From: Avibacterium avium
Lineage (GTDB): Bacteria > Pseudomonadota > Gammaproteobacteria > Enterobacterales > Pasteurellaceae
Length of the DNA stretch: 64,000 nt
Reading direction: 5' to 3'
Assembly (NCBI RefSeq): GCF_900454535.1
Contig: NZ_UGSP01000001.1
Coordinates: 1,671,501 to 1,735,500 of the forward strand
Below are positions 39,204-47,787 of the stretch, in pieces. Positions within the stretch are counted from its first letter, which is position 1. Each line of letters begins with the position of its first letter. Below the pieces are notes generated by a model that saw nothing but the letters and a program-made list of their open reading frames with translations, searched no databases and had not been told where the DNA came from. A program made the position numbers and the translations under genes.

Positions 39204-40727
39204 CTAACGTCTTTTAAATAAGAAAATGAGCGCAACCAAGGTGATTGCTGTGGCAATAAAGCCAAACACGCCTGAGGCGGTATAACCGACCACAAGATAG
39301 CCTACAATGGTTGCAGCGGCTAAGGTTAAGGCATAAGGTAACTGGGTGGTAACGTGATCCATATGGTTACATTTCGCCCCAGTGGAAGACAAAATGGTGG
39401 TATCGGAAACTGGTGAACAGTGGTCGCCACACACCGCCCCTGCCATTACGGCCGAAAGACAAGGCAGCATTAATTCTGGCGCCGCATTGGCGGCAATGGC
39501 TGCGGCGATTGGCAACATAATGCCGAATGTTCCCCAGCTTGTTCCTGTTGAGAACGCCATTACTGCACCTAATACAAACAATAACGCAGGCAACACAGCC
39601 ACAGGTAAATTGCCAGACACAAGGCTAGATAAATAAGTCCCTGTTTTCATATCGCCCACAACATTATTGATTGTCCAAGCGAAGAATAAAATCAAAATCG
39701 CACCAAGCATTGATTTCACGCCAACGATCCAAGATTTGGCGTATTCTGCAAAACTCACTTGACGATCAATCAAAATACAAAGGGTTGCCACAACAATTGA
39801 AGCACAGCCGCCCACCACTAAAGAAATCCCTACCGTAGTGTTTTCAAATGCGCCTAATACAGAGAAAGGTTTACCGTCTGCGGCAAGGGCTTCATTACCT
39901 GTGTGCAACATCATAAATACCGTTGCACCAATTAAGGTAACGATAGGTAAAATCAAGTTGCGAACGTGGCCTTTCACGCCGTTTTGCTCATCTTGATCTT
40001 CTTCCGTTCTTTCAAGAGCGAGTTTTTCGTGTCTTGCCATTGAGCCAATGTCAAAAGAGAAATACGCCACGAAGAACACCATTAAGATAGAGAAAATCGC
40101 GTAGAAGTTCATCGCACTCATTGCCATAAATGCCCCGATTGGGGTGTAATCTGTAATGGCGTAAGTGGCAAGCAAGCCTGAAATTAAAGTGATAATGTAC
40201 GCGCCCCAACTTGAAACAGGCATAATCACACACATTGGCGCGGCGGTGGAATCCAAAATATAGGCTAGTTTCGCACGAGAAACTTTGAATTTATCCGTAA
40301 CAGGACGGGCAATCGCCCCCACTGCAAGGCTATGGAAATAGTCATCAATAAAGGTAACAAAGACCAAAGAAGCCGCCATTAATTTCGCGCCACGGCGATT
40401 TTTAATGCGTTTTTGTGCCCATTCCGCAAAGGCACGATTGCTGCCAGATACCGTTAAAAGTGCGGTCAAAATTCCCAATAATAATAGGAATAAAATGATG
40501 TTGATGGTATCAAAATTCCAACCGTCATCACCATATACCAAAGATTGCACGGTATTCTTTAAGTAAATCGCCGTGTTGGCAATGTTGAAATCTGCCAACA
40601 TTAATGAGCCAATTAAAATACCAATGCTTAAGGATAAAATCACTTTACGCGTGAAAATCGCCAATAATAAGGCTAACAGGGGCGGGACAACCGACCAAAT
40701 TGATGTGGAATAATCTAAGAGTTCCAT
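39204..40727 (-). CDS. lysW: NhaC-family transporter, probable lysine transporter (LysW type)
   Basis: A 507-residue polytopic protein of the NhaC Na+/H+ antiporter superfamily, with about 11-12 helices. Family segments include FVTFIDDYFHSLAVGAIARPVTDKF, STAAPMCVIMPVSSWGAYI, STGTSWGTFGIMLPIAAAIA and GAVCGDHCSPVSDTTILSSTGA. By family alone it would be called a sodium/proton antiporter. The leader, however, contains a lysine riboswitch, and riboswitch-controlled NhaC members in Pasteurellaceae and relatives have been predicted to import lysine (LysW). The ATG at 40727 has AGGTAG upstream. Confidence 0.8.
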   Translation of the reverse strand: MELLDYSTSIWSVVPPLLALLLAIFTRKVILSLSIGILIGSLMLADFNIANTAIYLKNTVQSLVYGDDGWNFDTINIILFLLLLGILTALLTVSGSNRAFAEWAQKRIKNRRGAKLMAASLVFVTFIDDYFHSLAVGAIARPVTDKFKVSRAKLAYILDSTAAPMCVIMPVSSWGAYIITLISGLLATYAITDYTPIGAFMAMSAMNFYAIFSILMVFFVAYFSFDIGSMARHEKLALERTEEDQDEQNGVKGHVRNLILPIVTLIGATVFMMLHTGNEALAADGKPFSVLGAFENTTVGISLVVGGCASIVVATLCILIDRQVSFAEYAKSWIVGVKSMLGAILILFFAWTINNVVGDMKTGTYLSSLVSGNLPVAVLPALLFVLGAVMAFSTGTSWGTFGIMLPIAAAIAANAAPELMLPCLSAVMAGAVCGDHCSPVSDTTILSSTGAKCNHMDHVTTQLPYALTLAAATIVGYLVVGYTASGVFGFIATAITLVALIFLFKRR

Positions 40728-40798
40728 TATTGTTCTACCTAAAATAAGGGAGAACCACTGAAGTTTACTATTTTAAAGAAGGGTGAAAATTTAAAATA

Positions 40799-40823
40799 AA
40801 AAGGCAGGCAAAATTACCCAACC
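40799..40823 (-). terminator. candidate expression-platform terminator of the lysine riboswitch
   Basis: On the minus strand GGTTGG and CCTGCC form a short stem with one mismatch, followed by TTTTTATTTT. It lies directly after the 3' strand of aptamer helix P1, as expected for ligand-controlled termination. Confidence 0.6.
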
Positions 40824-40825
40824 TA

Positions 40826-40993
40826 ACCAGTAGCGCTCCATAGTTGTTAAAAAGACTATGACAGTAACGTTTCTTTCGAAAACGCTCCCAACCAATTAAA
40901 ATGACTTTTAATTGATTTCGGCAACGATTCCTTTCCTTTTTCCTCATCGTTATCCACTCAGAAAAAATACTTATAATAGTTGCACCTCTACAT
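40826..40993 (-). promoter_or_regulatory. lysine riboswitch (L-box)
   Basis: Reading the minus strand, conserved L-box blocks occur in order: GTAGAGGTGCAAC, then AAGTA, GGAAAGGAATCGTTGCCGAA, GTTACTGTCAT, and finally ATGGAGCGCTACTG. GTAG at the 5' end pairs with CTAC at the 3' end as P1. Lysine binding is expected to cause premature termination at the downstream hairpin and reduce expression of the transporter gene. Short open frames across this RNA are not genes. Confidence 0.88.
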
Positions 40994-41286
40994 ACGTAGG
41001 ACAGTGCAAAGATTACAAACAAGTCAGCAAAAAAGCAAGGGCTGAACGCAAAAATCCCGACATTTTATCTTTATATAAGAAAATTTCTTACGCAAAGGAT
41101 TGCGTGTATTAAAAGCAAGCTAACTTATTAAAAATAATAAAAATATAACCGCACTTTCAGCAAGGAATTAGTTACAAAAATAAACATATTGCTTATTTAA
41201 TTAATTTTTCTGTTTACCTTTAATAATATTTTAGTTATTATCTCCTTGGTAGTATTAATTTAATATCGTTATTTGAGGAGATGAAA
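40994..41286 (+). other. intergenic region between lysine riboswitch and hns
   Basis: A+T-rich sequence with one USS complement (about 41149-41158). It should contain the riboswitch promoter (minus strand) and the hns promoter, but I see no clear boxes. No gene is supported. Confidence 0.3.
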
Positions 41287-41691
41287 ATGAGCGATTTATT
41301 AAAATCATTAAAAAATATTCGTAGCCTGCGTGCTGCGGCAAAAGAGTTAAGTTTAGACGAACTTGAGTCTTCATTAGAGAAATTAAAAACTGTATTAGAA
41401 GAAAAACGTGAAGAATTAGCGCAAGCAGCTAAGCAAGAAGCAGAAAGACTAAAAGCCCTTGCTGAAGCCCATAATTTCCTAAAAGAAAGAGGTATTGCGC
41501 CAGAGGAATTAGTTTCTGAACAAACTAATGCGCCAAAAGCGCCACGTCAAAAACGTCCTGCTCGTCCAGCGAAATATCAATTCACTGATGACAATGGCAA
41601 CGTAAAAACCTGGACTGGTCAAGGCAGAACCCCGCTTCCAATTCAACGTGCATTAAATGCAGGTAAATCATTATCTGATTTCGAAATTTAA
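41287..41691 (+). CDS. hns: H-NS family nucleoid protein
   Basis: A 134-residue DNA-binding protein. The N-terminal 65 residues are a charged coiled-coil oligomerisation domain (LDELESSLEKLKTVLEEKREELAQAAKQEAERLKALAEA), followed by a basic linker (PRQKRPARPAKYQF). The C-terminal domain has the AT-hook-like core GQGRTP within TGQGRTPLPIQRAL. I choose ATG 41287, because GAGGAG (41275-41280) abuts the other ATG at 41281 too closely. It probably silences A+T-rich acquired DNA. Confidence 0.93.
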   Translation: MSDLLKSLKNIRSLRAAAKELSLDELESSLEKLKTVLEEKREELAQAAKQEAERLKALAEAHNFLKERGIAPEELVSEQTNAPKAPRQKRPARPAKYQFTDDNGNVKTWTGQGRTPLPIQRALNAGKSLSDFEI

Positions 41692-41702
41692 TTTCTTACG
41701 AT

Positions 41703-41736
41703 AAAAAGTAAAGCATTCTGTGCTTTACTTTTTTTA
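41703..41736 (+). terminator. hns terminator
   Basis: AAAAAGTAAAGCA pairs with TGCTTTACTTTTT around TTCTG, then a T tract. Confidence 0.9.
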
Positions 41737-41775
41737 TTTCTCTTTTTTATAACATCATAACTATTACACAACATT

Positions 41776-42612
41776 ATGCTAGAAAAGAAAATTTTACTGA
41801 CAAATTGTCCCGATGATAAAGGCTTAATCGCCAAAATTACCAACATTTGTTATAAACATCAGCTTAACATTATTCATAATAATCAATTTGTTGATTTTGA
41901 AACAAAACATTTCTTTATGCGCACCGAATTAGAAGGGATTTTTAATGATGAAACCCTGCTTGCGGATCTCAATTTTAGCTTGCCAGTTGGCACCAATAAC
42001 CAATTAATTAGCGTGAAGAAAAAACGCATCGTTATTTTAGTCACCAAAGAAGCCCATTGTTTGGGTGATATTTTAATGAAAAACTACTACGGTGGTTTAG
42101 ATGTTGAAATTGCTGCCGTGATTGGAAATCACGATACCTTAAGAAATTTAGTGGAACGTTTTGACATTCCGTTTTATTGTATTAGCCACGAAGGATTAAC
42201 CCGCGTTGAACACGATAAATTATTAGCAGATAAAATCGATCAATATGCGCCAGATTATATTGTGCTAGCGAAATATATGCGAGTGTTAAACCCTGAATTT
42301 GTTGCCCGTTATCCAAACCGTGTGATTAATATCCACCACTCTTTCTTGCCTGCCTTTATTGGCGCAAGACCTTATCATCAGGCCTATGAGCGTGGCGTGA
42401 AAATTATTGGTGCGACTGCGCATTTCATTAATAATGAATTAGATGAAGGACCAATTATTATGCAAAACGTAATTAATGTGGATCACACATACAGTGCAGA
42501 TGCAATGATGCGTGCAGGCCGTGATGTGGAAAAAACCGTTCTCACCAAAGCCTTAGATCTCGCCCTGCAAGATCGGATTTTTGTTTATAAAAACAAAACT
42601 ATCGTGCTATAA
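41776..42612 (+). CDS. purU: formyltetrahydrofolate deformylase
   Basis: A 278-residue enzyme that releases formate from 10-formyl-tetrahydrofolate, balancing one-carbon pools and supplying formate for PurT. The N-terminal ACT domain (ILLTNCPDDKGLIAKITNICYKHQLNI) is followed by a formyltransferase-type domain with the catalytic region VINIHHSFLPAFIGARPYHQAY and the downstream DEGPII Asp. Length matches E. coli PurU (280). Confidence 0.95.
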   Translation: MLEKKILLTNCPDDKGLIAKITNICYKHQLNIIHNNQFVDFETKHFFMRTELEGIFNDETLLADLNFSLPVGTNNQLISVKKKRIVILVTKEAHCLGDILMKNYYGGLDVEIAAVIGNHDTLRNLVERFDIPFYCISHEGLTRVEHDKLLADKIDQYAPDYIVLAKYMRVLNPEFVARYPNRVINIHHSFLPAFIGARPYHQAYERGVKIIGATAHFINNELDEGPIIMQNVINVDHTYSADAMMRAGRDVEKTVLTKALDLALQDRIFVYKNKTIVL

Positions 42613-42652
42613 AGTGCGGTGGTTTTTGTGCGAATATTATCATTCAAATCAT

Positions 42653-42696
42653 AAAAAAGAGCGGTCAAAATTTTCAGATTTTTGACCGCTCTTTTT
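42653..42696. terminator. bidirectional terminator after purU
   Basis: AAAAAGAGCGGTCAAAA pairs with TTTTGACCGCTCTTTTT around a short loop; it serves purU and the convergent gene. Confidence 0.9.
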
Positions 42697-42712
42697 ATAC
42701 TTTATTTATGAT

Positions 42713-43339
42713 TTATGACAACACCGAAATGCGTTCGCGAATGTGTTTACCATTCAATGCTTCATCAATCATTGCAATGGCATAATCGGCATAGCTCACA
42801 TAGCTTTCGCCTTTTTCATTGACCGTGAATACTTCACCAGCCAAGCGGTATGTGCCTGTTTTTGCCCCTTCAGGATCGAACACCGCTGCTGGGCTAAGAT
42901 AAGTCCATTGAACATCATCACGCTTACGCAATTCTGCCAATGCCTGTGCCATTGCTTGAGCTAAAGGTTTATATTCCGCTGGGAAATCTGGCGTATCAGC
43001 AAGTTGTACGGCTAGGCTAGCATCAGTATAAAGGCTACCTGCTCCGCCTACAACAAGCAAACGCACCTTTGTTCCCGCCAAAATATCACATAAATGGGCA
43101 AGCGATGTGCTATGCTGTGGTAAAGTTTCTGGCGTCCACGCAGCAAAAGCATCAATCACCACATCAAAGCCTGCAAGATCCGCTTTGGTTAAATCAAACA
43201 AATCTTTTTTAAGCACTTGTTGTGCCGCGCTGTGATTTTCACCGCGTACCACTGCGGTAACCTCTAAACCACGCGCTACTGCTTCAGCTACGATCAAACG
43301 CCCTGCTTTTCCATTTGCACCAATTACTGCGACTTTCAT
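42713..43339 (-). CDS. NAD(P)-binding SDR-like protein (YwnB/NmrA type)
   Basis: A 208-residue protein with an N-terminal GANGKAGRLIVAEAVARG nucleotide-binding motif of the atypical short-chain dehydrogenase group. GGAGSLY and WTYLSPAAVFDPEG are also typical. I choose ATG 43339, preceded by AGGAG, over the longer frame to 43411. It is divergent to an HxlR regulator, a common arrangement for stress-responsive NAD(P)-binding or quinone reductase-like genes. The substrate is unknown. Confidence 0.85.
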   Translation of the reverse strand: MKVAVIGANGKAGRLIVAEAVARGLEVTAVVRGENHSAAQQVLKKDLFDLTKADLAGFDVVIDAFAAWTPETLPQHSTSLAHLCDILAGTKVRLLVVGGAGSLYTDASLAVQLADTPDFPAEYKPLAQAMAQALAELRKRDDVQWTYLSPAAVFDPEGAKTGTYRLAGEVFTVNEKGESYVSYADYAIAMIDEALNGKHIRERISVLS

Positions 43340-43485
43340 TTTTTTCTCCTGTTTAATGATAAAAATTGTTGTATCTCGTTTTTGTTGAGCGTGATAATAT
43401 CCCCCTAGCAAACAAAAAGAAAGTAAGCACCAAAAAGTGCAGTAGTTACCTTTGAGAAACTTATATTGAAAAATAAGGAAAAATT

Positions 43486-43821
43486 GTGAAAGAAAAAGAG
43501 AAAAAATTACCCGATTGTGAAGTAGAAATTACCTTAATGATGATGAGTGAACGCTGGCGTGTGTTGATTATTCGAGAATTATTATCTGGCACAAAGCGTT
43601 TTGGTGAATTGAAAAAAACCTTAACTGGTATTTCGCAAAAAGTGCTAACGGCGAATTTAAGAGCAATGGAAACACAAGGATTATTAACGCGAAAAGTCTA
43701 TGCAGAAGTGCCACCAAGGGTGGAATATACACTAACTGAAGACGGCAAAAGCCTAAAAAGCGTACTGACGGCAATGGCGGCGTGGGGTGAGAATTATCGT
43801 CAAAAATATCAAGAGAAATAA
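43486..43821 (+). CDS. HxlR-family transcriptional regulator
   Basis: A 111-residue winged-helix regulator starting with GTG, preceded by AAGGAA. The family core is SERWRVLIIRELLSGTKRFGELKKTLTGISQKVLTANLRAMETQGLLTRKVYAEVPPRVEYTLT. There is one N-terminal Cys (residue 10, PDCEVEITL), as in redox- or aldehyde-sensing HxlR relatives. It probably controls the divergent NAD(P)-binding gene from the 146-bp intergenic region. Confidence 0.88.
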   Translation: MKEKEKKLPDCEVEITLMMMSERWRVLIIRELLSGTKRFGELKKTLTGISQKVLTANLRAMETQGLLTRKVYAEVPPRVEYTLTEDGKSLKSVLTAMAAWGENYRQKYQEK

Positions 43822-43830
43822 AATCTGGAA

Positions 43831-43884
43831 AAAATCACCGCACTTATTAAAAACGCAAAAACGCTTAAAAGTGCGGTGATTTTT
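43831..43884. terminator. long USS-pair hairpin after the HxlR gene
   Basis: AAAATCACCGCACTT (43831-43845) pairs with AAGTGCGGTGATTTT (43869-43883), with about 23 bases between; a full USS is in each arm. Confidence 0.75.
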
Positions 43885-43910
43885 CGGTAGTTTTTTTATG
43901 ACAAAATAAA

Positions 43911-43930
43911 AGCGAGCATTTAGCTCGCTT
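43911..43930 (-). terminator. thrS terminator
   Basis: AGCGAGC (43911-43917) pairs with GCTCGCT (43923-43929); a T run follows on the minus strand. Confidence 0.8.
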
Positions 43931-43946
43931 TCTTATTGTTTGTGAA

Positions 43947-45887
43947 TTAATCTTGTCCAAGCTCACCAAGCAATTTTAACTCGCGGTTTTTCACTTGGTT
44001 TTTCAGAATTTCGGTAAATTCTGCTACGGTGAACGTACCTAAATCTGCGCCTTTACGGGTACGCACGGCGATTTTGCCTTCGGCAATTTCTTTATCGCCA
44101 CAGACCAACATATAAGGCACACGTTTTAAGGTGTGTTCACGGATTTTAAAGCCGATTTTTTCGTTGCGTAAATCCGCTTTGGCACGCAAGCCTGCGTCAG
44201 AAAGGGCTTTCACCACATCTTTCACATAATCCGCTTGGCTGTCGGTAATGTTCATCACCACCGCTTGGGTTGGTGCAAGCCAAGGTGGGAAGAAACCTGC
44301 GTAATCTTCGGTGATAATACCGATAAAACGCTCTAATGAACCTAAAATTGCACGGTGGATCATCACTGGTGTTTTGCGATCATTGTCTTCTGCCACATAA
44401 GAGGCATTTAAGCGCCCCGGTAAGGCGAAATCAAGCTGGATTGTGCCGCATTGCCATTCACGATCAAGGCTATCACGCAGGGCAAATTCAATTTTCGGCC
44501 CATAGAATGCCCCTTCGCCCTCTTGGATTTCATAATCTAAGCCATTGTGTTTTAACGCATTGGCTAAGCCCTGCTCTGCTCTGTCCCACATTTCATCAGA
44601 ACCGATGCGTTTTTCTGGACGAGTAGAAAGTTTCACTTGAATATTGTTGAAACCAAAGGTGCTGTAAATATCGTAAACCATACGGATACAGCTGGTTACT
44701 TCGCTTTCAATTTGATCTTCGGTACAGAAAATATGCGCATCATCTTGAGTAAAACCGCGTACACGCATTAAACCGTGTAACGAACCTGATGGCTCGTTAC
44801 GGTGGCACGAACCAAATTCCGCCATACGAATTGGCAGATCACGATATGATTTCAAGCCTTGGTTGAAAATTTGCACGTGTCCCGGGCAATTCATTGGCTT
44901 GATGGCATATTCACGGTTTTCTGATGAAGTCGTAAACATTAAATCGCCGTAGTTTTGCCAGTGGCCTGTTTTTTCCCACAACACGCGGTCCATCATAAAT
45001 GGGCCTTTCACTTCTTGGTAATCGTACTCTTTCAATTTAGTACGCACGAAGGTTTCCAGCTCACGGAAAATCGTCCAACCATCATTGTGCCAGAACACCA
45101 TACCCGGTGCTTCTTCTTGCATATGATAAAGATCAAGGGCTTTACCAATTTTACGGTGATCGCGTTTTGCTGCTTCTTCTAGGCGTTGTAAATAGGCGAC
45201 AAGTTGTTTTTTATCTGCCCAAGCCGTGCCGTAAATACGTTGTAACATTTTGTTTTTACTGTCGCCACGCCAGTATGCACCCGCCACTTTTTGTAATTTA
45301 AAATTATGGCAAAAACGCATATTTGGCACGTGTGGCCCACGGCACATATCAATATATTCTTGGTGATGATAAAGCGCTGGCGTTGCGGTTTTTTCGATAT
45401 TCTCATCTAAAATCGCCATTTTGTACGGCTCGCCACGCTGTTCAAACGTATCTCTTGCTTCTTGCCAACTTACTCGTTTTTTCACCACGTCATAGTTGGT
45501 TTTTGCCAGCTCGTGCATTCTTTTTTCAATGGCATCAAGATCTTCTTGCGTTAAAGAGCGGTCTAAATCCACATCATAATAGAAACCGTTTTCAATGGTT
45601 GGCCCGATTGCCATTTTCACATCAGGGAAAAGCTGTTTAATCGCGTGTCCTAACAAATGCGCGCAAGAGTGGCGAATAATTTCTAATCCGTCTTCATCTT
45701 TTGCGGTGATGATTTCTAAATTGGCATCTTGATCAATCAGATCGCACGCATCACGGCGTTCACCGTTCACACGCCCAGCGATGGTCGCCTTGGCTAAACC
45801 TGCACCAATATCCTGCGCCACTTCAAGCACAGTAACGGGTTTATCAAATTGGCGCTGTGAGCCATCGGGTAAAGTAATAATTGGCAT
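43947..45887 (-). CDS. thrS: threonyl-tRNA synthetase
   Basis: A 646-residue class II synthetase. It has an N-terminal TGS domain ([28 protein letters not shown]) and an editing domain with [11 protein letters not shown] and later CRGPHVPNM. The catalytic core has class II motifs (FREPSGS-type [28 protein letters not shown]), and an anticodon-binding domain follows. Length matches E. coli ThrRS (642). The leader contains a tRNA-Thr-like anticodon stem-loop just upstream of the ribosome-binding site, so translational self-repression is expected. infC-rpmI-rplT do not follow, unlike in E. coli. Confidence 0.97.
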   Translation of the reverse strand: MPIITLPDGSQRQFDKPVTVLEVAQDIGAGLAKATIAGRVNGERRDACDLIDQDANLEIITAKDEDGLEIIRHSCAHLLGHAIKQLFPDVKMAIGPTIENGFYYDVDLDRSLTQEDLDAIEKRMHELAKTNYDVVKKRVSWQEARDTFEQRGEPYKMAILDENIEKTATPALYHHQEYIDMCRGPHVPNMRFCHNFKLQKVAGAYWRGDSKNKMLQRIYGTAWADKKQLVAYLQRLEEAAKRDHRKIGKALDLYHMQEEAPGMVFWHNDGWTIFRELETFVRTKLKEYDYQEVKGPFMMDRVLWEKTGHWQNYGDLMFTTSSENREYAIKPMNCPGHVQIFNQGLKSYRDLPIRMAEFGSCHRNEPSGSLHGLMRVRGFTQDDAHIFCTEDQIESEVTSCIRMVYDIYSTFGFNNIQVKLSTRPEKRIGSDEMWDRAEQGLANALKHNGLDYEIQEGEGAFYGPKIEFALRDSLDREWQCGTIQLDFALPGRLNASYVAEDNDRKTPVMIHRAILGSLERFIGIITEDYAGFFPPWLAPTQAVVMNITDSQADYVKDVVKALSDAGLRAKADLRNEKIGFKIREHTLKRVPYMLVCGDKEIAEGKIAVRTRKGADLGTFTVAEFTEILKNQVKNRELKLLGELGQD

Positions 45888-45906
45888 ATTAAATCCTTAT
45901 ACAGTG

Positions 45907-45927
45907 GTTACCCATACGAGAGGTAAC
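45907..45927 (-). promoter_or_regulatory. thrS translational operator mimicking the tRNA-Thr anticodon arm
   Basis: Minus strand: GTTACCT, loop CTCGTAT, GGGTAAC. The 7-bp stem (with a final U-G pair) closes a 7-base loop in which U33 is followed by CGU, a threonine anticodon. It ends 20 bases before the thrS ATG, next to AAGGA. E. coli ThrRS is known to bind such an anticodon-like arm in its own leader and block translation. Farther upstream, AAAGCAC and GTGCTTT (about 45958-46004) can form another stem. Confidence 0.75.
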
Positions 45928-46114
45928 TTGTTGATTAAAATAAAAATAAAGTAAAAAAGCACCGCACTTTGTTATACCTACAATGTATTTTTCGCACCGT
46001 GCTTTATAGGTTATCGAATTGCTTTTGCAATGACTTTCGATGCAAGCCCGTGATCATACGCTATTTTGCGCTGAAAACCAACTTTCTGCCCCATTTTACT
46101 GGGCTTTTTGTGGG

Positions 46115-46765
46115 TTAAACCGCTTTATCGAAATATAATTCCACTTGGGATAATTTTGCCATTGTTTCCACATAGGCTTTTACTTTCGGCGGGAATACAA
46201 GCCCTTTCACGCAAGTGAGATTACGCAACATTGGGAAAAGCAAAATGTCTTCCATAGAAAGCTGATCATTCACACCATTTTCTGACAAAATCAAATACTC
46301 AAGTGCGGTGAAATCTTGCTGTAATTTTTCGATATATTGGGCGGAATTTGCCAGATTTTCGGCAAAATCACCAATACTTTCCGTTTTCTTTTTAACGAAA
46401 TAATCCACCGCACTTTGGGTAGCAAATTCAGGTAAGCCTAATTTCACAAAACGCGGTAATAAAAGATGATTATAATAACGGCTCACTGCCTGCATCCACG
46501 CTTGTAGATCGCTACGCACATCATCATCTGGCAACAACAGATCACCATAATTTTGATCCACATAATGGACAATATCCAAACTTTCTGGCATTGCCGTGCC
46601 GTCTTCTTTAATCAAAATTGGTGCCATTTTTTTGCCGATGAGTGCGACTGGCGTGGCTTCGTCATCACTCAATAACACGTGCTCTTCCACTGGCAAATTT
46701 TTCAAGCCAAAAATCATTCTGGCACGCACGCAGAATGGACAATGATCATAAACGTATAATTTCAT
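46115..46765 (-). CDS. grxB: glutaredoxin 2
   Basis: A 216-residue GST-fold glutaredoxin. The N-terminal thioredoxin domain has the CPFC active site (residues 9-12, MKLYVYDHCPFC), MAPILIKEDGTAMPESLDIVHYVD binds glutathione, and the C-terminal part is helical. Length matches E. coli Grx2 (215). I use ATG 46765, preceded by AAGGAG. It reduces protein and mixed disulfides using glutathione. Confidence 0.94.
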   Translation of the reverse strand: MKLYVYDHCPFCVRARMIFGLKNLPVEEHVLLSDDEATPVALIGKKMAPILIKEDGTAMPESLDIVHYVDQNYGDLLLPDDDVRSDLQAWMQAVSRYYNHLLLPRFVKLGLPEFATQSAVDYFVKKKTESIGDFAENLANSAQYIEKLQQDFTALEYLILSENGVNDQLSMEDILLFPMLRNLTCVKGLVFPPKVKAYVETMAKLSQVELYFDKAV

Positions 46766-46917
46766 TTTTTGCTCCTTACTAAACAATTTAAGCGAATAGA
46801 CGCTACCTTACCGCAAATTTTTCTCCCCGCAAATAAAAAACTTGAAGTTCATCACAGATTATTTTGCCCATTTCCTTTATGATCAAGGCGTGGCGCAAGT
46901 TGAATATGGGAGGACTT

Positions 46918-47787
46918 ATGTGGAAATCAATTTCTCAAGTTTTAGCCGAACATCTTGGTGCATATTATTTTATCAAGCAAAAACGCAAAGTGCATACTGG
47001 CGAAATGCACGAAGCTTGGATTATTGATGATGGAATCCAGCCCGTTTTTGTGAAAATTAATGAAAAATCCTACCGCTCTATGTTTCGCGCTGAAGCCGAT
47101 CAGCTGGAGTTGCTAGCCAAAACAGGGACGATTCAAGTACCGCAAGTTTACGGCGTAGGCTGTTCACAAAACCACAGTTTTTTACTGCTCGAAGCCCTTC
47201 CTTTCAGCGAACCGAACGAACAATCAATGGCACAATTTGGCACGCAATTAGCCAACTTGCACCAATGGGGCAATGCCGAACATTACGGACTCGATTTTGA
47301 CACTTGGCTTGGGCCGGTTTATCAGCCAAATGGTTGGTCGGATAATTGGGCAAAATTTTTCAGCGAACAACGCATTGGCTGGCAATTACAGATCTGCAAA
47401 GAGAAAGGTTTAGCCTTTACTGATATTGATCAATTGGTCGCCGTTGTCGCCAAAGGGCTAGCCAAACATCAGCCAAAACCAGCCTTGTTGCACGGCAATC
47501 TTTGGATTGAAAACTGTGCTGTGGCAAATGGCCAACCTTTTACTTACGATCCTGCCTGTTACTGGGGCGATCACGAATGCGATCTGGCATTTAGTGAATT
47601 ATTCCAACCGTTCCCTGAAAAATTCTATCAAAATTATCACCGCACTTTGCCGATTGATGAAGGCTATGTGCAACGCAAACCGCTTTATCAGCTTTATTAT
47701 TTGTTAAATTTTAGTCATCGTTTTTCTGCTCATTATGTGGCGCTTACCAAAGCGATCATTGAAAAAATACTCAAGGGGAATCTATGA
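46918..47787 (+). CDS. fructosamine-kinase-like protein (YniA type) with HGN in place of HGD
   Basis: A 289-residue protein of the fructosamine/ketosamine-3-kinase family, related to E. coli YniA. These kinases phosphorylate sugar adducts on amines for repair. The family HGDxWxxN catalytic motif here reads HGNLWIEN (about residue 197), so the catalytic Asp is Asn, while the metal-binding DPACYWGDHECDLAF is intact. ATG 46918 is preceded by GGGAGGA; an upstream in-frame start at 46864 is less likely. The stop overlaps the start of hxpB, the same neighbour as in E. coli. Confidence 0.88.
   Translation: MWKSISQVLAEHLGAYYFIKQKRKVHTGEMHEAWIIDDGIQPVFVKINEKSYRSMFRAEADQLELLAKTGTIQVPQVYGVGCSQNHSFLLLEALPFSEPNEQSMAQFGTQLANLHQWGNAEHYGLDFDTWLGPVYQPNGWSDNWAKFFSEQRIGWQLQICKEKGLAFTDIDQLVAVVAKGLAKHQPKPALLHGNLWIENCAVANGQPFTYDPACYWGDHECDLAFSELFQPFPEKFYQNYHRTLPIDEGYVQRKPLYQLYYLLNFSHRFSAHYVALTKAIIEKILKGNL

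Noticed and set aside
39204-40727. Naming the gene as a pH-homeostasis Na+/H+ antiporter
   Set aside because: The lysine riboswitch makes a lysine transporter more likely, although the fold is that of NhaC.
40768-41112. Short open frames on both strands (84 and 66 codons) upstream of the NhaC-type gene
   Set aside because: They coincide with the lysine riboswitch, whose conserved blocks explain the sequence better than coding.
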